From NCBI GenBank assembly GCA_026168455.1, contig CM047431.1, positions 8,206,943 to 8,270,942 of the forward strand: 64,000 bases of DNA, written 5' to 3'. Positions 21,718 through 29,619 of this stretch are shown here, one piece after another; positions within the stretch are counted from its first letter, which is position 1, and the number at the start of each line of letters is the position of its first letter. The position numbers and the translations under genes are program-made. The stretch comes from Theocolax elegans. Taxonomy: Eukaryota; Arthropoda; Insecta; Hymenoptera; Cerocephalidae. The notes beneath the pieces were generated by a model. That model worked only from the letters and a program-made list of their open reading frames with translations. It had not been told where the DNA came from and made no database searches.

Positions 21718-22100
21718 CCAATTAAAAAATGATCGAGAAAAAGAAGCATTGCGAAAAAAAGAAGCTTATTATAATGGTGACAGTGGCCAATGTAATAAAA
21801 AAGAAAATAAAAAATTGAAAACAAATTTATTAATCAAGGATAAAAAAAAATATCGATAAATTAGTGCAAATTCTTTTAAATAAGAATTTAAAAAGGCGCA
21901 AATGTATGAAAAGTGACAAAAACATGGAACTGTCAATCATATTACTTGAAAAATTAAAAATTGACGATGAAAAATTTTATAACATATATGATAAAACAAT
22001 TATTACAAAAAAGATATAAATTTAAAAGTATTAAAAAATCGTATCTTAATTAAAAATGAACCAAATCTAAAATTAGTAAGTAAATCCAATATAACAATAC
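21718..22100 (+). pseudogene. Broken continuation of the lysine-rich ORF
   Basis: Past the TGA at 21715 coding-like sequence goes on in other frames: a repeat of the EKEALRKKEAY phrase, then K/N-rich text to about 22030. There are many stops and A runs. It has no identifiable domain. Confidence 0.35.
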
Positions 22101-22187
22101 AAATTAGTTCGGAAATACCGATTAAAATTTATATAATACTTTGTAATAAATACATGCACGGACGATTTAGAGTCAAAATTTAAAATA
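22100..22187. repeat. Diverged direct repeat, left copy
   Basis: It matches 22505-22590 at roughly 80% by eye, sharing GATTTAGAGTCAAAATT and AAA(T/C)ACATGC. The two copies flank the tRNA-like sequence. They are too diverged for a target-site duplication of a recent insertion. Confidence 0.6.
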
Positions 22188-22287
22188 GAATGCTAAGGTT
22201 GAAATTTGATAAGCGGGGAGGGGGGATGTCTAAAGGAAATATCGAGAAATAAAGACTTCAAGGTACAAGGTGCGTGAAATCGTCGGG

Positions 22288-22359
22288 TTCCCGGTAGCCA
22301 AGTGGTAAGGCAACTGCCCGGTAAGCAGGAGACCGTCGCTTCAATCCCGACCTGGGGAC
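22288..22359 (+). tRNA. tRNA-like sequence (Thr GGT-like), probably pseudo-tRNA or SINE head
   Basis: A cloverleaf can be drawn. The acceptor TTCCCGG pairs with CTGGGGA with two wobble pairs. The D arm is GCC...GGC. The anticodon stem CTGC/GCAG encloses CCGGTAA, placing GGT at the anticodon. The T arm GTCGC/CCGAC has one mismatch around TTCAATC. A box A (TAGCCAAGTGG) and an approximate box B (GCTTCAATCCC) are present, and TTTTTT follows at 22361. Position 33 is C, not the near-universal T, which argues for a pseudogene or tRNA-derived SINE. Confidence 0.5.
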
Positions 22360-22504
22360 GTTTTTTCTTTCTTTTTTTTTCTTTCTCGATCTTTCCTTAA
22401 TTAACTTTCTAATACCTCTGGCAACATTTAAAACTTAGCGATTGCAAGTAAGTTGCTAATAAAAGAGGGTTTTGTGCAATATTTTTCAAAAAATATTGAG
22501 TAAC

Positions 22505-22590
22505 ACAAATTGGCTCGGAAAGACCGAATGATATATACTTTCTAATAAACACATGCCCGAGCGATTTAGAGTCAAAATTAAAAATTTCTT
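22505..22590. repeat. Diverged direct repeat, right copy
   Basis: Partner of 22100-22187. On the minus strand it follows directly after the last recognisable gypsy codons (about 22590), so the gypsy element is truncated here by this repeat. Confidence 0.55.
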
Positions 22591-22806
22591 TTAACTGTTT
22601 ATCAAGTTCGCTTTTGAGAGCATGAGGAAATCTATAGTACTTAGCTGTGATTGGTGTGTCGTCGACAGTCGGTATCTTATGTTCTATAGCATTTGTCACG
22701 CCTAATTTTTCTCCTTTTAGACAGAAACAATCCGAATATTAATCAATTAAATTTTCTGTAGATTGTCTTTGTTCCTCGTCCATTTTATTAATTCATTACG
22801 ATTAGG
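22590..22806 (-). pseudogene. Gypsy pre-RT and RT N-terminus
   Basis: Reads NELIKMDEEQRQSTENLID, a stop, YSDCFCLKGEKLGVTNAIEH, then KIPTVDDTPITAKYYRFPHA and a heptad-like LKSELDKQLKEI. IEHKIPTVDDTPI is a signature that begins the RT of Ty3/gypsy elements. The palm motifs are missing, replaced by unrelated sequence from 22590 down. Confidence 0.8.
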
Positions 22807-22812
22807 TGTACA

Positions 22813-23362
22813 TTAGGGTGCTTCATAATTTCCCGACTATTCCGAATCCTTGAAGTAAGCCCCTTGAAAGTTAATATATGTAAAAATATTGGTTTTCCGC
22901 GCTGACTGCATTAATATAATTGAGATTTAATGGCAGCAACTTTAATTTAAAGATTTTTTAAAAGCAGATGCTGTTTAAGCAAAAAATCGGCTTAGCGCAG
23001 TGTAGAATTGCTCACATTTTTCTCAACCAAATCGAACCTAACCACTCGCGATTGATTTCTTTTTACAAATACTTAAACTTTTTCCTATATATTTTACTAA
23101 ATAAGGTATTCGTTCTATTTTGTACCCGTAAATAACGAATTTTTTAAAACTATTATTATCATTTTTTCACAAAATATTTTATATATCGGGATACAAAATG
23201 TAAACTAAGATATTTTATAAAAAAAGGTATAAGCAAAGTTGTAGTACTTAATAAAAGCAACAAAAGTAGAGTAATTACGTTAGATTTGGTGCAAATAAAC
23301 GTGAGTAATAGCTTACCGTGCGAAACTGTTTAAAAAAGGAAGCTATTTCAAGAATAAGAATT
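22813..23362 (+). repeat. 550-bp terminal inverted repeat, left arm
   Basis: Inverted partner of 25841-26390. The first bases are TTAGGGTGC against CTAGGGTGC at the other end. The arms show only scattered substitutions and equal length. Confidence 0.92.
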
Positions 23363-23654
23363 AATCTACGCACACGATTCAAAGCTTTGCACTATTTTTG
23401 ACTTTGAATTATTTTTACTTCTTCTTTCTTTCTTTTTATTTAATGGCCGTGGTTCTCAACCTTTGACGCCGATATGCGAATTTATTTTTACGTGTCATTA
23501 AAATGGCGTTAAATTTTATAAAATTAAATTTTTCCCTATGCTTATGAAACATGTGCGCATGCGCAGAACACAACCGTTAAAAAATTTGAGTAGCCATAGT
23601 TTGCATTATTATGTCTTAAATTTTTAAGTAATTTAATATTATATTATTTGTAAG

Positions 23655-23691
23655 TTATTATTATTATTATTATTATTATTATTTTTTTTTT
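23655..23691. repeat. (TTA)n plus poly-T, 3' junction of ORF1-only element
   Basis: About ten TTA units followed by about ten T residues and then the 3' UTR of the minus-strand element. The tract continues on the other side of the element at 25586-25671. Confidence 0.9.
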
Positions 23692-25585
23692 TCGTGGGGA
23701 ACTGGAGAAATCTTACATAAGACGACGACGAGGGTCCGCACTCGTCGCCAGTGCCGGATTCTTACCGGCTAAAACTCCAAACCCAACGCTTTCACCTGCC
23801 CAGCCCGGAACTGTTTTTCACATTACTTCAAGCTGGGAGGCGTGTCTGTGACATGCGTCATTCGTTCCTTATTCTATCCTCCCTCGATGAGACTGCCACT
23901 TATCGTGAAGCGGCCTTTCTGGCGGTATCGAGCGCGCGCCTAAAGGTGGCACAGGCTCCGGACCCCGCCACGTGAGACACTCCCTCAGCATCCTTTGATG
24001 GACAAAGAAAGCATTTGGGAGCGCTCTTGCAATTCTTAAGGTTGTGTCCAGGCACCCCGCACTTGTAGCACGACGAGGACCTGTCCACTCCCTTACAATT
24101 CCGTTTCGTGTGGCCGAAGTCTAGGCACCGATAGCACCTCTCGACCAAGACTCGATCCCGAACGCGACAGCTTACGAAGCCGACGCAGAGATGCCGCATC
24201 GACTTCAGCTTGTCAGCGCTCTCGTGATCCAGCTTCACGATGGCTGTCTTCTGTTGACTGTGGTTTAGGCCCAAAAGCGTCACCTCTCGGCCCTCAGGCG
24301 AAGAAGTAAGCACTTTATTTAGGGCTGCCACCACTTCGTCCCTCGTTGTGAGAGCGTCCAGGTCTCTGATCTCCAGGGTCACCCTTCGATCTCGGATCCT
24401 AACTTCTCCCATCCCTTTAGTAGCCGTACGGACTTTCTCAGCGAATGCTGTTGCGTCCGTCTTCTTGCCCAGCCGGAGCAGGACATCTCCCCGCCCTGTT
24501 GGCCGTACGCTCAGAACCTGGGCGCCGCTGTCGTCCGGGTTGACTTCCTTTCGGAGCTTCCCCAAGACTTCAGCGAACGTACGGTCCCTCGCGACAGTTA
24601 CCACCAGGGTGGATACCGGCGCCATCTGGCGCTTTCTCCTATCAAGAGGCGCCTGTCCCGACTTGACTGTCGGCTTTTTCCCCGCTACTGAAGCGGACTT
24701 GGATTGCTCCTTGTCCGTGCCACGTGGTGGTACCTCCTTCCGAGGCTTCTTCTTCTTGCGGCTCTTAGAGACCTCGGGGGGGCTTTGGGGGCCCTCTCTA
24801 CTTCTCTTTTGAGCCTGCATTCTAGCTGTAGCCGTAAAGACGGCTTTAGCTATTATGCCTCTTCTCTTAGGCCGCCGACGATTCTCGTGACCAACTCGAT
24901 AATCCTCGACTTGGCACTTGTAATCGTCGACTGGCGAAAACATCTTTTTGGTTTTCCCGTAGAACTCTTGTACAAGAGTGTCTACGGTCTTCAGCCCTGT
25001 CTTGACGACCATGGAAATGTTAGGCTGCTTTGCACAAGCGGCCAACATAGCCTGGAGTTCGCTCTTTAGATGGTCGTAAGTGGAGTCGATGTCCTCCTGC
25101 GCCTTCTCTACCTTCTCGTATTCCTTGCGGAATATTTCGATCTCCTCTTGAGATTCCTTACTATAGGCAGAGATGCCACTGATGGCACTACCAAGGCTGG
25201 TAACGCTGCCGCTTCTTAACCTGTTTGCGGATGCAACACTCAACATCTGTAACGACGGCTGCTGTTGGGGGTTTTCTTTCGAGGGCCCCACCTCTGTCGT
25301 GTTCGTAGAACGAAGCGCTTGGTGGCCTCCCCCAAAATCCGTGAGGCCAGCGCCGGCCACCGGGGCTTTCACCCGATCGGAACCGACGGCGGGATTGATT
25401 CCTAGTTTGGAGCCGCCCGCTTGAGGTAATAGGTATTCCATTCGCTTGCTCATCATCCTTCTTCAACTGTTTGGTCCACGGAGGCTATTTTGTTTCACCT
25501 CTACCCTTCACGCAAGCGTGACGAGCTTTCCCCCATCCGCCACCCGGGGGACGCGCCGCATACGGGAACAGGAAACCCCGCGCGG

Positions 25586-25586
<1 letters not shown>
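23683..25586 (-). mobile_element. R1-clade element carrying ORF1 only, inserted in (TTA)n
   Basis: On the minus strand: (TAA)n, about 130 bp of GC-rich 5' UTR, a 518-codon ORF1, about 200 bp of 3' UTR, oligo-A, (TAA)n. There is no trace of endonuclease or RT. The 3' UTR around 23802-23850 (GCCCGGAACTG...TTCACATTACTTCA) matches 3563-3595 of the autonomous-type R1-clade element in this window. It looks structurally complete, so it is a non-autonomous element moved by a partner's ORF2. Confidence 0.82.
23900..25456 (-). CDS. Intact R1-clade ORF1 (Gag-like) protein, 518 aa
   Basis: It runs from ATG at 25456 to TAA at 23900 without a break. Residues about 100-145 form a likely coiled coil (KESQEEIEIFRKEYEKVEKA...). 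Residues about 190-265 are Lys/Arg-rich (KSRKKKKPRK). Residues about 275-435 resemble the RRM-like core of R1 ORF1 proteins (LSVRPTGRGDVLLRLGKKTD, RDLDALTTRDEVVAAL). Three zinc clusters follow: C441-C444-H449-C454, C463-C466-H471-C476, and C482-C485-H495-C502. R1-clade ORF1 proteins bind element RNA and take it to the nucleus and target. It is the only long intact retroelement protein in the window. ORF2, which would normally overlap the stop, is absent. Confidence 0.88.
   Translation of the reverse strand: MMSKRMEYLLPQAGGSKLGINPAVGSDRVKAPVAGAGLTDFGGGHQALRSTNTTEVGPSKENPQQQPSLQMLSVASANRLRSGSVTSLGSAISGISAYSKESQEEIEIFRKEYEKVEKAQEDIDSTYDHLKSELQAMLAACAKQPNISMVVKTGLKTVDTLVQEFYGKTKKMFSPVDDYKCQVEDYRVGHENRRRPKRRGIIAKAVFTATARMQAQKRSREGPQSPPEVSKSRKKKKPRKEVPPRGTDKEQSKSASVAGKKPTVKSGQAPLDRRKRQMAPVSTLVVTVARDRTFAEVLGKLRKEVNPDDSGAQVLSVRPTGRGDVLLRLGKKTDATAFAEKVRTATKGMGEVRIRDRRVTLEIRDLDALTTRDEVVAALNKVLTSSPEGREVTLLGLNHSQQKTAIVKLDHESADKLKSMRHLCVGFVSCRVRDRVLVERCYRCLDFGHTKRNCKGVDRSSSCYKCGVPGHNLKNCKSAPKCFLCPSKDAEGVSHVAGSGACATFRRALDTARKAASR

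Positions 25587-25671
<85 letters not shown>
25586..25671. repeat. (TTA)n tract, 5' junction of ORF1-only element
   Basis: About 28 units with one AATATT interruption. Both sides of the R1-clade element are the same microsatellite, so its insertion point lies inside (TTA)n. Long Ile or Asn runs read from here are artefacts. Confidence 0.92.
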
Positions 25672-25672
<1 letters not shown>

Positions 25673-25840
25673 TGCAAAAATGTTAACACAATTTAAAAAA
25701 AAAAAAATCATTAGATATTTGAAATATATATAATTGGCATACGTACTTGCATTTTCAATTCAAGATACTTTTATTAAACAACAGGTTAATTATAAGACAA
25801 GAGTAAGCCTGAAATGATACAAAACTTTGAATCGTAGAAT

Positions 25841-26390
25841 AATTCTTATTCTTGAAATAGCTTCCTTTTTTAAACAGTTTCGCACGGTAAGCTATTACTC
25901 ACGTTTATTTGCACCAAATCTAACGTAATTACTCTACTTTTGTTGCTTTTATTAAGTACTACAACTTTGCTTATACCTTTTTTTATAAAATATCTTAGTT
26001 TACATTTTGTATCCCGATATATAAAATATTTTGTGAAAAAATGATAATAATAGTTTTAAAAAATTCGTTATTTACGGGTACAAAATAGAACGAATACCTT
26101 ATTTAGTAAAATATATAGGAAAAAGTTTAAGTATTTGTAAAAAGAAATCAATCGCGAGTGGTTAGGTTCGATTTGGTTGAGAAAAATGTGAGCAATTCTA
26201 CACTGCGCTAAGCCGATTTTTTGCTTAAACAGCATCTGCTTTTAAAAAATCTTTAAACTAAAGTTGCTACCATTAAATCTCAATTATATTAATGCAGTCA
26301 GCGCGGAAAACCAATATTTTTACATATATTAACTTTTAAGGGGCTTACTTCAAGGATTCGGAATAGTCGGGAAATTATGAAGCACCCTAG
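25841..26390 (-). repeat. 550-bp terminal inverted repeat, right arm
   Basis: Inverted partner of 22813-23362, ending GCACCCTAG before the target duplication TGTACA. Confidence 0.92.
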
Positions 26391-26396
26391 TGTACA

Positions 26397-27436
26397 TGTA
26401 TCCTCCGTTATGTTAAGTATCCTCGCTTCAGATTGATTGTCAGAAGTATCGTATATGTCGACCTCTTCACTTTCAAAACTATAAAAATTATTAATATAAG
26501 GTTTATTTGAATAAACCAAATAACTGTTATTCATTTCCTTTTCGTGTATGGCTTCGACAAATTCACTTCGTAAATTTTCGTTTATAACTCGTTCATTCAA
26601 TAAAAAATCGCTAGGGTCCTCATCCTGTTCATTTTCTTCCTGTATGATTATTAAATTCTCATTATTTATCTCATTTTCAGTTTCTTTGGTTCCTTGTTTG
26701 TTTATCCATAATATTTCAGTTCTCGGGATAATATCTAATTTTTCCCCCGATATAACCAATTCTTTGTTATTCAATTTATAAACATAACTAACATTTTTAT
26801 CACCAGGTTCGCATTTATTGCTCTCCTCGATTTCGTAATCCATTCGTACTTGACAATTCATTTTTTTGTCAACAAAATCTTCCTTATTTTCACGAAGTCC
26901 GGATTTATCGACCTCCTCGATTTCATAATCCATTATACTTGACAATTATTAACTGTCTTATCCGATAAATTTTCTTCATATTTTATTTCATTTTCAATAC
27001 CACTATTTAGGTCAACTTCGTTTTCATAATTAGTACAGGATGGACTCTCAGCCCTCCTATCGAACAATGGTGCTTCAATAATACCATAATTTTCAGTAAT
27101 TTCATCAAATTTTTCTTTAATATTTGGCTCAGTTACATCACATATCCGTGGCTGCGCTTTTTCATTATTTATTTGTAATCGTTCTTCCTTCGTTAATCCA
27201 TAACAATTTTCACTTGCTTTACTTGTATAAATCTTTAGAGCCGACTCCTCGTCGATTTCATGTACTTGTATTTCGTTATTTTTATAATCGTCATATAACT
27301 CTTGTTCTTTTTCACTCTGATTGTATAGGTCTTTGTCGTTGCCATTTTGATTTCTTTCATTTCTTTGTTCTTGCTCGTAAATTTCATACGATTCGTTTGT
27401 GTCAAATTTTATAAACATTTCATCATTTTCATGCAA
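26397..27436 (-). pseudogene. Acidic protease-RT linker of the gypsy element, two frames
   Basis: Two Glu/Asp/Asn-rich frames (27436-26933 and 26945-26397) overlap near 26940. They contain near-duplicated phrases (MDYEIEEVDKSG and MDYEIEESNKCE), suggesting an internal duplication of about 100 bp. The last codons before the insertion are SDNQSEARILNITEDTC. The region has no recognised domain; gypsy elements often have a variable segment here, but about 340 residues is long. Confidence 0.5.
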
Positions 27437-27696
27437 TTGAAAATCACTTGACGTTTCTGAGTCACTATCGGTATAATTATAAGATCTTCAATTTTTTATG
27501 TTCGTATAATCATTGTTTCCCTTGGTTTTGTCATATATCGCATTGATTTTCGATCATTATTTTTGATTCATCTGTTTGTGTATTATTTACATTTTCAAAG
27601 GGAAGAATTAATTAATAAAATATTACTTGTGTCAACTGTAGTATAACTAAATTAATTAATATTTTTATTAAAAAATAAGATTTAATCCGTTAAATT

Positions 27697-28010
27697 CTAA
27701 ATATTGTTCCAAATAATTGATTTTTGCATCTTTTCTACAAAAAAATGGGTGCCTAAGATTCCCTCTTGTTGTACAGGGAATGAATCATGTACTACATTGA
27801 GTTCCACGGGAGATCCTTCGAAATCTATTCTAATTTTACCACAAGTAGTTAATGAATGGTCAGTTATGCCTTTTAACAATATAATATCATTTTTGTCAAT
27901 TTTCACGCGAGAGTCTACCTCTGACTCTTTAATTAGACTTACCAATGCTCCTGCATCTAGCAAGAATTTTAACGAACGTCTTAACTGACCGGTATCGAGG
28001 ATTACGACCG
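27697..28010 (-). pseudogene. Gypsy aspartic protease with altered active site
   Basis: Reads PVVILDTGQLRRSLKFLLDA then GALVSLIKESEVDSR, DIILLKGITDHSLTTCGKIR and EGILGTHFFVEK. In gypsy-type proteases the catalytic loop is LLDTGA and the flap/second strand region ends ILG.D. Here the loop is LLDAGA, losing the Thr of D-T-G. It follows gag on the same strand as expected for gag-pol. Confidence 0.75.
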
Positions 28011-28060
28011 GGGCTGAACTTTGTTGGTTTAAATTTATTTTCGCGATGCGGAGAGGACGT

Positions 28061-28935
28061 TTAAGCGAGATTTCGCACTCGAAGTAGAGGGAATTTGATT
28101 CGTAGCCTCTCTCGCGATCCTCCTTGGAGAGAGAGAGTATCGGTGTTTCCCTGATTTTGATTTCCTTTTCTTATTTCTATTTGTAATTTATAACAATCGC
28201 GCTTTATGGGGCCGGGTTTTCCGCAAAGGAAACAAGTAACTGATGATCTTATGTTATTATTCGATTCGTTATTAATATATCGTGATCCTTGGGAAGTTAA
28301 ATTAACCGACTCGCGCACACCGCGAGTCCCGGAATTATTTCCCCGATCCACTTTGGTAAATTGCTGCGATGAATATTTATTATTATTATAACGAACAAAG
28401 GAATCATATTTATCTCTATCTCTATTTGGTGAAAATTCCGTCTGATTTTGATACTCGTTCCAACCACCAAATTGTACCTTTGGGCTATTATAATTACGAC
28501 TGTTATCCGAGCGACTTTGTGAGCTATAAGTACTGTTTATGGGATTGCGTCGGTTGTTATTGTCGGAAAATCTTTCTGCAAAACTTCGTGCTAATTTGAA
28601 ACAATTTATGGCTCCATGACCAGTTTTAGAACAATATTGACATATAATCGGAGAGTTATTCGAAATATAGTTTACTTTCCGCGTTTCTCGAGTTGAACGA
28701 GTACGAGCCTCCTCTCGGCTCGGCGTCTCCTCATCCAAGACGCTACAAGCGAACTCGCGCTCCACCTCGAGCGCTTGTTCACGAGCCTGTTTTATAGAAA
28801 TTGGAGTCCCTAAACGCGCACGAATGTCCCAACGAAGCCCTTTTCAACAGAATTTTAAACAATCTCGCCTTAGTTCAAGCATGAAATCGCTCTCTATCAG
28901 CCGCTTTGACTATTTCATTTTTCGAAACAAAATGA
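28061..28935 (-). pseudogene. Gypsy Gag relic with one normal and one defective zinc knuckle
   Basis: The open part (28765-28061) shows CQYCSKTGHGAINC, a normal CX2CX4HX4C knuckle, then a long N/S/R-rich region, then CFLCGKPGPIKRDC, where the essential His is Pro. Upstream, coding continues as GLRWDIRARLGTPISIKQAR to about 28840, with a frameshift near 28853 and more gag-like text (AADRERFH) to about 28930. Gag forms the particle and binds RNA through the knuckles. The His-to-Pro change and frameshift show decay. Confidence 0.75.
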
Positions 28936-28966
28936 ATTTATCGTTCGTAAATATGTATATGTATAA

Positions 28967-29001
28967 AATATATAATATCGGTCTCACCGATATTATATAT
29001 T
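28967..29001. repeat. 16-bp perfect palindrome with a 3-nt spacer
   Basis: AATATATAATATCGGT-CTC-ACCGATATTATATATT. It lies at the broken 5' end of gypsy gag and repeats the sequence that recurs at 29228 and 29454. Confidence 0.75.
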
Positions 29002-29480
29002 ATATTATATAGAGCACGTATATATAGCCGCAGAACATCTTGCTAAGGTAAGATCTAAGGTAAGATCTCCAGTTCCTTAGTGAGGAGTCCAAGCTGGAGA
29101 TCGAGGACGAAACGCCTTTAATAATTTTTTTAAAAAAGGTCGTGCTCTGGGAAATTTCACCAACCACAGTGGGCAAAGAGTACAATAGGCCTGTTTTATT
29201 CCAAAGTAAAGTATTTAGTTCGGTGAGACCGATATTATATATTATATACATATTTCATTTTTTTATATCTTGTAACCGATTAAAATAAGCAACGAATATC
29301 TCATTGTTTTTCTGTTTTAATTTAGCAAGGTCTCCCGTCTACTCGTAATATGTTTTTATTGATCCGAAGATGTTTTCGAAAAAATCGGATATCTCTTTGA
29401 TAGAATTAAAATAGGCCTCCTTTATTGTACAGTAAAGCCTTTAGTTCGGAGAGACCGATATTATATATTATACACATAAA
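28986..29480 (-). repeat. LTR-like block with three direct copies of ACCGATATTATATATTATA
   Basis: The phrase occurs at 28986, 29228 and 29454. The sequences before the last two are alike over about 65 bp (29186-29250 and 29410-29478), including ATAGGCCT and AGTAAAG. On the minus strand each begins TGTRTATAATATATAATATC and has AATAAA about 50 bp in, like an LTR start with a polyadenylation signal. They may be solo LTR fragments, though the bodies between them are not alike. Confidence 0.45.
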
Positions 29481-29512
29481 TTAAAAATTGTTGCCGTTGA
29501 ATACATGAATTA

Positions 29513-29591
29513 TTGTCAATAAATTGCAATTCAAACAATAAATATTGTAAATAAAATGCAATGCAAAGAAGAATTATTATACATAAATTGC
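29513..29591 (+). repeat. Dispersed 79-bp AT-rich repeat, copy 2
   Basis: Same orientation and length as 7014-7092. Confidence 0.7.
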
Positions 29592-29619
29592 AGTTCCAAA
29601 TAATAATTGTTGTAAGAGA

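Larger units (their letters stand above)
22813..26390. mobile_element. Unidentified DNA-transposon-like element with 550-bp terminal inverted repeats
   Basis: Left arm 22813-23362 and right arm 25841-26390 are inverted copies, nearly identical over 550 bp. Ends read (C/T)TAGGGTGCTTCATAATTTCC. TGTACA is present on both outer sides (22807-22812 and 26391-26396), a 6-bp target-site duplication proved by the gypsy reading frame it interrupts. Without the R1-clade insertion the element is about 1.6 kb with a short AT-rich non-coding middle, so it is non-autonomous or foldback-like. 6-bp duplications and long TIRs are known for Polintons, but these usually start AG; I do not assign a superfamily. 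Confidence 0.88.
22590..28935 (-). mobile_element. Ty3/gypsy LTR-retrotransposon relic, interrupted
   Basis: Minus-strand order: gag (28935-28061), protease (about 28010-27697), a long acidic linker (27436-26397) and the start of RT (22806-22590). The coding sequence is split by the long-TIR element at 22813-26390: the codons on either side read EDTC and TPNRNELIK around the duplicated TGTACA. RNase H, integrase and convincing LTRs were not found. The 3' part is lost at about 22590 and the gag N-terminus at about 28935. Confidence 0.8.

Noticed and set aside
22100..22590. Target-site duplication around the tRNA-like sequence
   Set aside because: The two flanking copies are about 86 bp and roughly 20% diverged, too long and too different for a TSD.
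25490..25711. Frames with long Ile, Asn or Leu runs
   Set aside because: They are readings of the (TTA)n microsatellite.
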